A stretch of 64,000 nt of DNA from Lingula anatina (GCF_001039355.2 NW_019775610.1:100269-164268); one strand, 5' to 3'. Positions 43,358-56,000 are shown, counted from the stretch's first letter. Translations and numbers: made by a program. Notes: generated from the letters alone by a model not told the origin.

Positions 43358-44230
43358 TCCAGACTGTTACAAAATACCCATGCTCATGAATCAAGTACAT
43401 TCTAATTTACCTTTCTACTTTTCTGTGAAAAGCATTTTAAATCATAAATGGTACAGGCCTACATTTGGACTTGGGTTGTCCGGATTGACGTTTTTTAATT
43501 AAATTGTCTAAATTAATTTCCCACACATTTTACCGATCTTGGGCACGACAAGCCTACATAAAAACGTCTTAATCGATCAAGGAGGCCACGTTAATTTACC
43601 GTGACGGCACCCATTGCAAGCTACCTCAGCTGAACCAAAATCAGAATCAGAATCTTCTGTTATGGAAACACCGCCATCCTGCGACAGCACTTCATCTCTT
43701 AATTCATTTCGCAGTTTAGTTGGGCAGACTTAAGTTTTCTTTTAGCTTTAGGCGGTTGGTTTCAACATCACCGGCCTTTTTTCCATGGTATTATCCCAGC
43801 GGATGTCTCAAACTCTTTCTTCATTATTCGATTATTCACTGTGGTGAAATCTTTTCTCTCGCACCTCTTCTATCATGTTATCTTTAGGGAATCGCAGAGT
43901 TGGCATGTTTGTGAATATATTGACGGTAACGTCTTGGCTGAATTTCAATAAACTACTGACTTATTCCCTATTACATTTTAAATTGATTTATTAAAAATGA
44001 ATAAAAAATTTACCAAATTAATACCCCCATGAGAAGAACGATTTTTTTCTTACATAAAACTTTAAAAGTCAACCGATTTAACAGTGTCCCCCTTTAGAAC
44101 TGGCTGCTTACTTAATTTATTCACTTTTGCGTCGTCACGTTGTGTTTCAACGTCTAAATACTCACCGCATCCTGCTCCATATGGCCATCATGTTGAAATC
44201 TGGGCTTGATGCGTACTGGTACGCAGATGA
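40839..44230 (-). pseudogene. unrecognised acidic coiled-coil protein gene with frame breaks
   Basis: Seven consecutive exon-like blocks have good splice sites and compatible phases: 44166-44230, 43625-43937, 42870-43071, 42586-42672, 41560-41861, 41207-41308, 40839-40892 (stop TAA 40839-40841). The product is rich in Glu, Lys and Asp, with coiled-coil stretches (SELEDEMERLKKEL) and acidic blocks (ITEDSDSDFGSAE, PFPDDDKEESGDS). I do not recognise the family. Two kinds of damage are visible. Block 43625-43937 needs three single-base skips to stay open, each explained by one extra base in a homopolymer run (AAAA, AAAAAA, CCC on the minus strand). Block 41560-41861 has an in-frame TAG at 41791-41793, after which the frame continues for another 77 codons into two more matching exons. 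Either a decaying gene or local sequence error. The 5' end is not found. Confidence 0.5.
43279..43352. repeat. (TA)n(TG)n compound microsatellite
   Basis: About 19 TA units run directly into about 18 TG units, in the intron between two exon blocks of the disrupted gene. Confidence 0.95.
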
Positions 44231-46468
44231 CTACAAGATAAAGAACACAGCCGTCATCAATGCTATCAACAATATCTGCAGGGATTTAAGCTTAATTTTT
44301 TTTTATTTTTTTTTTTTTGACAGAATTCAAATATAGTTATTTTATTTCAACGAATACACAAGCATGTGCTGGCGAATATGTACTAGTTCAGTTTGACAGG
44401 TGTACGTGTATATATACATTAAGGTGACACTAGACTTCGGAAAAATCTTATGAATGTGATGCATGCATGTATGTGCAACAGTTAGTTCATTTACAAATTA
44501 TTTCCTTTAATGATAGATGGCTAAATGCAGCACAGTTCAGTTGATTAATAACTTCCTTCTATCAAAGGCGTCTTGAATAAATGCGGCTAACGAAGTGACA
44601 GTGGGCTTTCTTGCACATATCATACGTTTAATGATTTTTTTTTCGTTGTTACTAAGAACATTAAATGGTGGATCTGATTTGAAAGAGATGATGTCGAAGT
44701 TCTTCACATTGTAGCACACAGTAACAGATTGAATTTTATTCTCCATGCCTATATGACGTGCACCGTGGACTCCTCTCTGATATCCGGGGTGGCTTATTTG
44801 GGTGTGTTATGCCGACCAGTTTCTATTTGAAGAATATATGGACTGTTTCAGAGATAAAAATTAATATAAAATATACGATAGTGAAAACCGTTCTGTTTCA
44901 CCTAGTTATAAATGTAAATTGATTTTTTTAAAGTTATAGTGTCAGAGTCATACCTTTATATCTATCATTTAAAAACAACTAAGTAGATTTCTTTATCGAA
45001 TTAAATTTTAAATGGGCATTACGTTTACATGTACCCTCTCAATAAAGCCTTTTTAATAAGACATGCTATATCGCCAAGACTGCATATGTAGCTTTCAGTA
45101 AGTCTTCTCCTAAAATATTTCGCAATTTTTTTCTCGACATTTCATCCCCAAAATCATTATTACTCAGAATTTTTTCACACCCTCCATTTTCACTCCATGA
45201 TAGTTCGTTATGGTTAAAGTTGTGTGTTGAGAAGGCTATATTTCTGTACACCATCGAGGTATGCTTGCTGCAGTAGAAAAAACTTTCCTTTAGGTTTTTA
45301 TATTTATTTTATAACCTAAGTAATTGTGTGTGTATCGTGATGAGGAATGGTACCCGGTACATGTGGGCAGCCTCATTATATTGCGTGTTCCTGTTGTAAA
45401 CTTGGCATCTGCTTGGAGAAACAAAGTTTTTCACAGGAGAATTGTCTGAAAAAGGTGTAAACTCCCAAACTCCAGAGCCATTAGTGGATGTAGACACAAT
45501 CGTAGTGCCAAAAAGCTTTTGTTTAGGTGAGATTGAAGTAATACTACTGGGTAGATAAGTTTTTCGTGAAACAACTTTTTCTGAGCTTTTTCTTTTAGGC
45601 TCACTTGAGTCGCAGAAATAAAATTGCAAGACCTTGTAAGCACAATACCAATGAATAAATAGCGTAGCGATATATTGATCAGGCTGTTGTATAAGCCGAG
45701 TTTCTCTTTACATTGCACCGCCCTAGTACTGCCAACTATTTTTTGTCTGTTACATATAATGCCTTTAAATTTAGATAGACTGATGCCGAGTCCATGGGTA
45801 TTGCAGTATGCCTCTTCGCAGTTCAGACTAATAAATGAAATATAGATAACTTTTGAATGTTTAAATCAAGCAAATAAAGATAATTCCTCACGCGCATCCC
45901 TCGTAATGGCAACCGCCCACAGAACTCCTTTAGAGTGGATCTGATGCCTCAAAAAGTCACGCTTCGCAAATTAGCACAAAAAGAACCTCGGACACAAGTG
46001 AATGGTACCTCCTTTGGAAAAGTGGCATTTCGGCGTGCCAACAAATTACTTACCGAGACTCGCATTTTTTATACTACTGGTTATCCCATAATCCTAGGGT
46101 GGGTTAAAAAAATTCTTAGACAAATTGAAATAAATCAGAGCTACATGTAGTTCAGAGCTGTGAGGAGGCTGTGGAACAATTTCCCAAGCTCCATCTGATT
46201 TTTTCTCCTTTCTAGAAACTGAAAGAACACTAAAAAGGAACAAGACTTCAAAAAAATACATTGTGACCTGTTGCTAAAGAAGATATTATCAAATGGTAAC
46301 ACCACTTGCATAATACAATGTACGACTGTAAGAGACTAGAGGTTTTTTAAAAAATAACTTCAATATTTTTTAAATAGTTTCTGAACTTTTTGATTTGAAT
46401 ATGAATGGATTTTTAATATCCCGGATCAGCCTTCTTATGTGGAAATGTGACACAATCACTTAGGTGTT
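44231..46468. other. region of short open frames without an assignable gene
   Basis: Three minus-strand frames look more protein-like than chance: 45309-45629 (EPKRKSSEK, then SPKQKLFGT), 45066-45266 (acceptor TTTCTACTGCAG just upstream, ends EDLLKATYAVLAI then stop) and 44537-44800 (contains SNNEKKIIKRMICARKP, stop at 44537). One plus-strand frame, 45935-46150, is rich in Lys and Arg. I could not join these with matching splice phases. They may be the upstream part of the disrupted coiled-coil gene, remnants of another gene, or chance. Confidence 0.25.
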
Positions 46469-49400
46469 CTACGTTTCTTCTTCTGTACTTTTACAGGCCT
46501 CATAAACGATAATTGGATTTACTTTATCATTAGAAAAATAATCGAAAATAAATTTTAAAAAAAGTCCCAAAACAAACCAAACTAATGTATTTCTATGATT
46601 TTCTATCCATAACGGGTATTGATACGGCAGTAATGTGCTGTTGACAATCTGCGGCACATACGGAACGTACAGAACTGACAGGTAAGCGGATTAACGGTTG
46701 GTGGTTTGTGGGTTCACGGTCGTGCCATTAAATCCTGGTTCGAGTCCTGGGTATTCCTGCTCACAAATCTGGCTCAAGTTCGCAAACAGACAAACAGCTA
46801 ATCCGTTTATAAGGCCTGTTTTAAACCTTTTAACATTTCTATATTCTCAAACTGATATCAACAAACGCTGTTGCAATCTCCTTGTTTTGTCCTCTTACAT
46901 TAAGATTTATTTTTTCTTAATCAAGTCACCGCTTTTTTTAATTAAAATGCTTGCGGTAATCAGCGTTGCCATAAAATAAGTCACTTTAAATTTATTTTAG
47001 AAATTGCTTGATTGAATTCTCATCGCTGTGGTCTATCGGAATGATTATTCAATATCGCGATTGTAAAGTAGGTAGAAGTGAACCAGATTTAAATACGACC
47101 TAATTGACAAATGGTTTTGGATGTTAAGCTTCGTCAATTTCTAGATTTATCTAATTAAAAGAAATAGCTGCCCACTCCATGGTCCCCTGGGTCTATTAAG
47201 AGCTGGCGAATTCGGTTCCAGACAATTCTCTTCACTTTGCTAAAAGGTTAATCTGCATAAAGTGGCATTTGAGGTGGGTGACTTCCTTGCTTTCACCCAA
47301 AATTGTGATTTGGGGGGTTTCATCGTCTTTTGTGTTCACACTCTTACGTCTAAAATAAAGAATGGTATTCCCTCGCACATAGAATAATGTCCTGCTCTAA
47401 AAAAAGTGAATAAACCAATAACCAATAGTTTGTTTACTACAGAATCTGTATATGACGCTCGAAGTTTCAATTTGCTTAATAATATTGACAATATTGAAAT
47501 TTGTCTTGATTATGTAGAAACGTGGAAAACAAATTGATATCTACGATTTTTGATTAAATTTTCTCCAACGTTTTGGCTGGTTAAATCTGAGCTACACCTA
47601 AAAAGAAAAAATTCAATTTGCAATTGATTGAGCCAAACAAAGTCAGGGGTTTTGTAATGATAGCTGCTCTAGGGACTGGGAAATCCTCGAAACCGAAAAT
47701 GACATTTTCATCCCCAAAACGCGTCTACGTGATCCGAGGAATTGCAGAACTGGTCTTTTAGTAAAGATCCATACATGTATGAATCATGCACAACCATTCT
47801 NATCGTAACCTACAGGTACATTACGGCACCCGGGAACAACACAACTTTGCGGCATTTTGTTTTTCTGACACCTGGATGTTTAGTCACCTACTGCATAGTA
47901 TATACTATTACTAGTACAGCTGTGGGAAGCTACTACCCAGGTTACGTCACTAGAAACTGACCAATCAGAATTTTCTCATCTAAATCTCATCTTTTCTCTC
48001 TAAAACTTAAAAAGAACAATTTTTTGACGTCGATTTATAGTTTTTATACTGTAAAAAAAGCAGTGAACGCTATGAGTTCCTAGAGCACAGTAGGCCTTTA
48101 AGCTTCGTCAATTTCTAGATTTATCTAATTAAAAGAAATAGCTGCCCACTCCATGGTCCCCTGGGTCTATTAAGAGCTGGCGAATTCGGTTCCAGACAAT
48201 TCTCTTCACTTTGCTATAAGGTTAATCTGCATTAAGTGGCATTTGAGGTGGGTGACTTCCTTGCTTTCACCCAAAATTGTGATTTGGTGGGTTTCATCGT
48301 CTTTTGTGTTCACACTCTTACGTCTAAAATAAAGAATTGTATTCCCTCGCACATAGAATAATGTCCTGCTCTAAAAAAAGTGAATAAACCAATAACCAAT
48401 AGTTTGTTTACTACAGAATCTGAATATGACGCTCGAAGTTTCAATTTGCTTAATAATATTGACAATATTGAAATTTGTCTTGATTATGTAGAAACGTGGA
48501 AAACAAATTGATATCTACGATTTTTGATTAAATTTTCTCCAACGTTTTGGCTGGTTAAATCTGAGCTACACCTAAAAAGAAAAAATTCAATTTGCAGTTG
48601 ATTGAGCCAAACAAAGTCATGGGTTTTGTAATGATAGCTGCTCTGGGGACTGGGAAATCCTCGAAACCGAAAATGACATTTTCATCCCCAAAACGCGTCT
48701 ACGTGATCCGAGGAATTGCAGAACTGGTCTTTTAGTAAAGATCCATAAATGTATGAATCATGCACAACCATTCTTCGTAGTCATTCATGCCTTGTAACAG
48801 CGATTTTGTAAATGCGCAAAGGCGGACAGAGGCTGTCTTCTGGGTCTTCCGGGAGACAGTCAGAATTTTTCAAGTTTGCATTTACGAGCATCTAATTTTT
48901 CCGAAGACGGTCAAAAATGGAGGATTGATCAAAAAAGATAATTTGGAAGACAGAAAATAAATCTGGATTCGCCCCTGAATGCGTGTTACCCCACCCCCAC
49001 CCCCTCCCACAGTCACCTTCTTTTTACCCCCCTTAACAGGGCTTTGTTATTTAAAACTGCTTCGACATCAAGTGGAAATCGGTTGTTCTTTCGTTACTAT
49101 TACTCATTGGAGGTTTCTCATATATGGGTCAAATGGTCTTTTTAGCCCAAGTGATAGATTGCAAAGTTGCATCAATGTGTCCTTAGAGGAATGTCAAACG
49201 TTATTTTCAATGATTCTTTTGGGAAAAGCAATCAAACAGTATGACGTGCGCTGGTATTGCCTCAGGAACATTGTTTTAATAATCTTTTTTATCATATTCC
49301 GTGGTTAAGGTAACCTTCACTTCTTGCAGAGCCGAGTCTTAATTCTTATTTCACATTACTACAGAAGTCCTATAGATTAAATAACGTTATAAGATATTTC

Positions 49401-49602
49401 TGTTTGAATCCTACTCACCTTGGCCAAATAACCCCACCACTGCAAGCCAAACCGTGACAGAGTGAAACATGCCTTTCGCTGAAAGAGTTTTGTATGCACG
49501 GGAGGTAAGTTTAAGATCCTCTTGATCCAGCGCGGGGAGCTGAAGATCCTCTCGCTCCTGCGTGCGTGGCTGGATCGTTTTAGCCTTCTGCGTCGTTCGC
49601 AT
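46469..49602 (-). CDS. small two-pass membrane protein of unknown family, two exons
   Basis: Exon 1 is 49419-49602 (ATG at 49602, upstream in-frame TAG) with donor AAG|GTGAGT. Exon 2 is 46469-46674, acceptor CTGTCAG, stop at 46469-46471. Phases match (1 + 2) and the joined frame gives 129 aa. The first 44 residues are hydrophilic and Gln/Thr/Lys-rich. A hydrophobic segment follows at about 46-62 (SVTVWLAVVGLFGQV) and a second at about 91-108 (TLVWFVLGLFLKFIFDYF); the tail is short and acidic, ending STEEET. Translation could also begin at Met45, making segment 1 a signal peptide. TATAAA directly abuts the first ATG, which is odd for a core promoter and favours the later start or a distant promoter. 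I do not recognise the family; with only two exons the model is moderate. The 2.7-kb intron holds the 677-bp duplication. Confidence 0.5.
46696..46755 (+). mobile_element. tRNA-derived SINE head (fragment)
   Basis: A perfect pol III B box, ggttcgagtcc, lies at 46738-46748. An A-box-like ggtggtttgtgggttca lies 38 bases before it, the spacing seen in tRNAs. The sequence does not fold into a full tRNA cloverleaf by eye, so a tRNA-derived SINE is the better reading. It sits about 20 bases upstream (in the intron) of exon 2 of the small membrane-protein gene. Confidence 0.45.
47124..47800. repeat. direct repeat copy A, 677 bp
   Basis: Nearly identical to 48098-48774 (offset 974, about ten substitutions and no indel by eye). 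The copy ends at base 47800 and the single N is at 47801. No open frame of note and no terminal repeats. Confidence 0.95.
48098..48774. repeat. direct repeat copy B, 677 bp
   Basis: Second copy of 47124-47800. The bases before it (48050-48097) do not match those before copy A, so the repeat has sharp edges on both sides. Confidence 0.95.
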
Positions 49603-50385
49603 TTTATAGGAGGCGATCGATAGCTATCACCATTGCGGCGTCATCATGTTATAGTAATTAGTTCTAAGATAATATGCAAAATCCCTTGACTGAAAGTGAA
49701 GCTCTGGACTGAATTATTAGAAGTTAGATATACGGATGTAAAATTCAACAAACTAATTATAATGACAGTTTTATCTCATCACTGCGTTTCAGTGAAAAAA
49801 AGAAACTAGCTCGGATTCAATGACAAAAGTTTGCTTTCAAAGAAATATGAACTAAGCCTAATTGCAATAGGGTTTCGCCTATAGTGATTGATATCTGCTA
49901 CCATATGTCATTGTTCCCAGTCAAATTTGGATTAGATGCATTTAGTGCTGTATCTGAGGGTTAAACAATAACACGTATGTATAATTGATGATGCAGTATC
50001 CACAGAGAATAAACAGACAACAAGGGAATGGGGTTTTAAGAAATCGATACGCTCTGCCCGTTTAACTTATTATTTATTTAAAAAAGCGGCAGACGTTCGT
50101 GTTCAACGCATGCATGAATTATCTAAAGCGTTTTTTATTGCAAACAAGTTGTTCATAAATTGGGTCCCCGATTAGTGTATTAATAACTCTCCCAATTTCA
50201 TGATTAGTTAAGAAACTTTAATCGACGAATTCGTTGAACTAGACTCCAAAGACAACTTAACATGAGGTTGGTTTGCAAATTTCCTCATGCATTTGTTACT
50301 ATTCGTGTGCATGCATGGCCGCAATTCCCAGTTGGCGCTGAACCTTAGTGAAAGAATACATTTACCTAGGAATACTTTTTACCCT

Positions 50386-50714
50386 TTCAGGTATAGCAAG
50401 TGTATCTTTAGAAAACTTCATCCAAAGGAAATCAAAACGGTGCATAAAATTTATCAAATAAATCAATTAAAACAGTATTTCCCAATACCCCGTTATGTTA
50501 TGACGTCAGGAAAACTCTAATGAGTTTGATGTCGTGATAATATCCACCTCTGCAGATGCGATGTCTGGGAACGGGAGCAAATTACTGATAAGTGCCTTGA
50601 TTTCCAAGTACATTCTTGCGAGCAAACATTGGGCATACACCCGAAGACAAAGTTGAGTGTTTGGTGAACTGGGGCATTTCTCCTAAACAGATTAATAGAT
50701 GAAGGAGGATTTAA
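50386..50714. repeat. direct repeat copy 1, 329 bp
   Basis: Repeated at 50768-51096 with only about two differences by eye (offset 382). Followed by 51 unmatched bases and then a single N. Confidence 0.95.
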
Positions 50715-50767
50715 GGTAGTCCTCTCATATTAGCTTTTTTTGCGATCTGCGCAGGTTTCGCGCATNG

Positions 50768-51096
50768 TTCAGGTATACCAAGTGTATCTTTAGAAAACTT
50801 CATCCAAAGGAAATCAAAACGGTGCATAAAATTTATCAAATAAACCAATTAAAACAGTATTTCCCAATACCCCGTTATGTTATGACGTCAGGAAAACTCT
50901 AATGAGTTTGATGTCGTGATAATATCCACCTCTGCAGATGCGATGTCTGGGAACGGGAGCAAATTACTGATAAGTGCCTTGATTTCCAAGTACATTCTTG
51001 CGAGCAAACATTGGGCATACACCCGAAGACAAAGTTGAGTGTTTGGTGAACTGGGGCATTTCTCCTAAACAGATTAATAGATGAAGGAGGATTTAA
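50768..51096. repeat. direct repeat copy 2, 329 bp
   Basis: Second copy of 50386-50714; it starts two bases after the N at 50766. Confidence 0.95.
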
Positions 51097-52587
51097 AAAA
51101 CAATTGTATTACAGAAGCTGCACTTTTACAGATGATCAAGATCCCATGAGACAGAGAAGGATGATGATGATGATGGTGATGATTGAAACTTGACTTCCTT
51201 TAAGGTTTCCAATTTCTGCAGAATTTCCAAGGATAAAATGGTCATCCTTATGGAACAATTTGGTGAAAAAAGTTGGAAATATCTTAATTACATGAATATC
51301 AAAATTGAAATGGAAAGTAAAATAGGTCGTTTTTCTGTTCTCTTCATATTGGATAATGTCCTACACCCCCTTACAGAAACGATAGCCAAAAGTCAAAAGT
51401 CTTTGAATCAGACGATGGCAAGCCTACCCACGCTCAACTCAACATATGTCGTGTAGCATGTAAATTAACTCCGCTGATTAGTTTGATTTTATTTTTCCTT
51501 ATTTTTGAGCCAGTAGAGATAAATTAATTATTTATTTTTTGCTCTAATCACGATTTTTATCCAATTAATAGATCATCATTAAGGGTAGGCCTACATATCT
51601 GCCTCAACAACAGCCTGTTATTTTCCAAGAGAAAATAATGACAGGACAATCGACGTAAAGAGGTGATTAATGTTCCTGTAGCCAAAAGTTTCTACACGTC
51701 AGCCGACACGTAGGCCCACTGTTTCTAGTATTCACTGAAACCCAGGTAGTAGTGCATCACCGGTGCTTTGATGCATGGACGCATTTGTCATTTGTTGATA
51801 CAGTTTATATCATATCACATAAGACAGATTGTTTATTTGCATGAATAGGCACAGACTTTTTTCTACCGCTGGAGGATGCACCCACCTTGTCCACACACAT
51901 TACACGACCCGACACGTCCAGCCAATAGCCCACGCGTAAAAAAAGACGTACGAGTATTGCCCCAAGAGACCCTGTGCTTGTTCAATTGATTAATGACAAT
52001 AGCTTGTTTATTTATGTGCTACATGGTTTTAATTTATTTACTAAAACCCAGTATTAGTTAGATGGCATCGGCACTACACAAAACTAGTAGCCCTACAAGT
52101 AGTTACAAACGTAGTAGTTTAATTTAGGTATAAAAAAAACTTGTAACAAAAAGGTATAAAAGGTGGTTTAACTACTTTGTTTCTAATCAGTTCTTTGAGG
52201 TGTATATTGTCAGCAACTTGATAAGCACTACTAGAAGTTCTTTTTTACGTTATTTATTTATTTATTTATTATTTCAAAACGTTAGCATAATTTCTTTTAA
52301 TTTAAAGAGTCTTTTTTTTTTTTTTTAATTTTAGGCCTATTGTAAATTCTTCCTTTTTCACATTAAAAAATACTTAACGTTAGGGATTTTAAACATGTGC
52401 CCTAAAATATCTGACCAAATCTTTATTATCAAAAAGTGTCATAGGCTAATTTGAAGTTTGAGGGAAATCGCCATGTTTCGAAACGCCCAAAACCCAACAG
52501 AAATGGAAAACCATCTTTTAAATGCGGACATTGCCTGTCTTGTGAATGCTTCATAAACATTATAATCGGTGTGCAGTTTCAATCGAA

Positions 52588-52957
52588 ATGGCAGAAGGTG
52601 GGTAAACACGGAGGTAGGAGTAGACGCGGTTAGTTCACCTTCAGCTTAAATCCCTGTCATAAATCAATATTAAGCAACTACCCAATCTTCAACCGACTGA
52701 GATGCTCATTGCCCGATAGCCATCATTAAAGCAAAACTAACCTCCCCCTCACAACTAAGCTTGATGGTTGCTGTGACTTAACTTCTGTGTAATTACATGT
52801 AAATAGCTATCCTTGGCTTAACATTAGGGCAAGTTTAGGGTCCACACATATCTGAGCGTGAATAAACCTTTTTTTATTTTGCTGATACCTTTGCATTATG
52901 CCCCCCCCCCCCCCCAATTTCTTGGTACTTTGCAAGGAGGGGGAGGGGGATGACAAT

Positions 52958-53012
<55 letters not shown>

Positions 53013-56000
53013 TGGTGATGATTTTAAAAACTAATTGATAAGTAATATAAAGTTAATAATAAAAATAGATTAATAGAAATACTAGACCTCAAAAATAAAG
53101 ATGTCATGTTACATGTGCTTATTATTATGCTGAATCTGCAAAATACCACCCTGAGATAACTTGAAACAAACCTCTACACTATAGCATGCTCTTGCTGTTT
53201 TAAGTTTCATCTGACTAGGTTTGTTTTGACCTAGTTTATTAAGCCATTCAAATCCATGCTTTCAAGATTTTTTACCAAAGTTTGGATGAAAGTCTAGAAA
53301 TATGTCCACTGAGACTGGAGCAACGCGTGGGTTTGTTTGTAAATGTGACACTATTATATTGAATGTTGTATTAGATGTAAGATAAATAAATTAACATATA
53401 AAAAAAAACAAGTCACGATTTTCAGCAATGCATGTGTATTTACTAAATGAAAAATCTATATTTTTTTCCAGGAGGAGGCAACAGCAAATCAGAAGCACAT
53501 GTAGATGGCAGTGAGGTATTTAAGTATACAAGGCCTAATGACTGTGTATTGATAGTGTAGATATTTATTAATTTGTATTGGTACTCTACTAGTGCCTGTT
53601 GGCTTTCAAAAATTGATTTATTGCATAAGTGAAGAGATGTTGAAAAGTCGTGAGTATTTTTTGTATATGTATAATATTCACAAAGGTAACATTTCTTTAT
53701 TCTAGGACCATGATAGCTCTCCAAGCCCAGAGGAGAACACACAGGACTCCATTTCCCAAAGGAGTGAGTTATTTTCCAAATGCCCTGCTCATGTGCCTTG
53801 TTGTTTATCCAAGTAACATACATATTTGATTGATGTGTATTAATTTGCATCCATACTTTGCAACAAGCATATTTCTGTAATCAGGTCCATACTTTTAAGT
53901 ACATACAGTCAAATCCTTTCAAAGCTATCCTTGATGTTACGCATAGCTCCAGCACACACACACCTCTCCAGTATTGTCTAAGGAATATTTAAGAATAGTT
54001 TTGTCACAGCAATCTTACTATGAGAGAAAAAAATCAAACTAAAACCCAATATTTTCATCAACAGAATAAAAAGGCTTGGATGCTTGCTTGATGAATTCAC
54101 CTGGTTTGTTTGGTTCCCCTGCATGCACTATAATGTTCATGACCTATTCATCTATTATTTATTTATTTTTACCTTGCAGTGGAGCACATTCTCAAGTCAT
54201 TTCAGGACTTTGCAGTATCAGACGAAGCTCCCCCACAGGTGAACCTCTGACTGATATTATCTCTCTTGAAGTAATTGGAGACTTTTTCTGCCAGAGCAAG
54301 TAAATTTTGCATTATGCATGTACCTGTTATATTAAGATGCTTTTATTTGTAAGGCAGAACCAAAACTTGATTGATTGCCTTAACAATACAATAAATAAAC
54401 ACATATTGAGGTGCTCTTGATTAATGTTAAATTCTCTTTACAGTCAAATTAATCAGTGATGTTTCCCTCTTATTAATTTCATTCATTTAGTTTACAAAAA
54501 AAAAATCAAATGCTTTTTCTTCTTTTTTAGGTTCTTGAGGAGGTTAGCTTTGAAGGTATTGTCAAGTACATCAAGAGTGGCAAGTGCAAGAATATAATAA
54601 CTATGACTGGAGCAGGAATATCCACATGTAAGTAGACATAATACTGACAAGGATAAGGTTGTGTAGATCCAAACATGAAAGCAGGAAAAAATGCATTTAT
54701 TGATCAGGATTGTTCCTAAATGAGACAACTTGGAGTACACATCATTTTTTTCGGATGCATAATATCTCTTTAAACCTAAGGGGTGATTTGCAGATTACAC
54801 ATTTATCTGCTCAATAACATGATAATGAAGTATTTTGGATATTTTGTAAGCTTCTCATGTGATCCAGGCATTTTTTACATTGGATATTGGCATCTGTTAG
54901 ATTAAGTGAATGGGTAGAAGACAAACTCTGATGCTTTGATAAATGTATTTCTTCTTTTGTCAACAAGAGTGCCAATGGTGCTAAGATAGTCTAAAATAAC
55001 CTTGATCTGTTGAACTACAAATTAGCAGCGTTTTAACACCAGATTTTTGTAATTACAGCTGCTGGGATTCCAGATTTCCGTAGTCCTGGTACAGGACTTT
55101 ATGACAACCTACAGAAGTATGATCTACCATCACCTCAAGCAATATTTGAAATAGGCTATTTCAAAGTAAGGCATTTAAGATTAAAGGCATTGTTTGTGTC
55201 TTTATTTACACAAATTAACCTCCATTTAGTATATATTCATTTCCTTTTTTTCATAGTGTCTATATAGACATAGATCAATTTTTTTCACCTGTATTATCAT
55301 CTATTTTATCTACATTGATTCAGAATCTTTAATTTTTTAGCTTTTAAGCTAAAAATGTTAATGCATGCATGTACACCATCTTAAAAGGCGTGTGTGTGTA
55401 TGCATGCATGCTTTTATGTGTGCATGAATAAATGTGTTTGGATGCATATCCAAATTCAACACACATATAATCACACGCCATTCATACACATGCACACACT
55501 CACACTCAGATACAGACCACACAATTCTCACTGACTAGATATATTTTCTAAATAATGTGATAAGATTGCCTACCAGTAACTATCAACACAACTCTCTTGC
55601 AGGAAAACCCAGTTCCTTTCTTCACACTTGCCAGAGAACTATGGCCAGGATCATTCAAGGTAGAACTAAATTTTATTAAAATATTATTTAAATTTTGCAG
55701 AGGTTCTGTCAGATTTTTATATTTCTGAAAAAATGTTTTATGTATTTTTTGGAAAGGAAAAAGCTGACCTGTTTTGTAGTTTGTTAGAATCCTGAGGCAG
55801 TGACAGAAAGCAAAAATACACACCTGCTAGTAAAACAGCCTCATTTATTCAGTTAGTTTGATGATATTTTATCTAACCTTAACTTATAATTTAAAGTTAA
55901 AAATTTAGTTTAAATTTTATTTAAGGTTAAAGGTCACATTGCTAATAAGAATTTATTTATTCTAGCCAACTCCATGCCATTATTTTTTGAGACTGCTGCA

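Larger units (their letters stand above)
49603..52587. other. intergenic region between the small membrane-protein gene and SIRT2
   Basis: About 3 kb divergent spacer. It contains the 329-bp direct duplication with an N at 50766, a short (GAT)n-like run near 51160, and AT-rich DNA. The plus-strand frame 51190-51456 has no splice partner or recognisable protein. No gene supported. Confidence 0.55.

Noticed and set aside
43116-43502. Plus-strand 128-codon frame
   Set aside because: Created by the (TA)n(TG)n microsatellite in an intron.
45431-45718. Minus-strand 95-codon frame
   Set aside because: Overlaps the better frame at 45309-45629 and has no splice context.
46696-46755. Functional tRNA gene
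   Set aside because: A and B boxes are present but I could not fold acceptor and anticodon stems; SINE head is more likely.
52807-53007. Minus-strand Cys-Val repeat frame
   Set aside because: Created by the (CA)n microsatellite and poly-C tract in SIRT2 intron 1.
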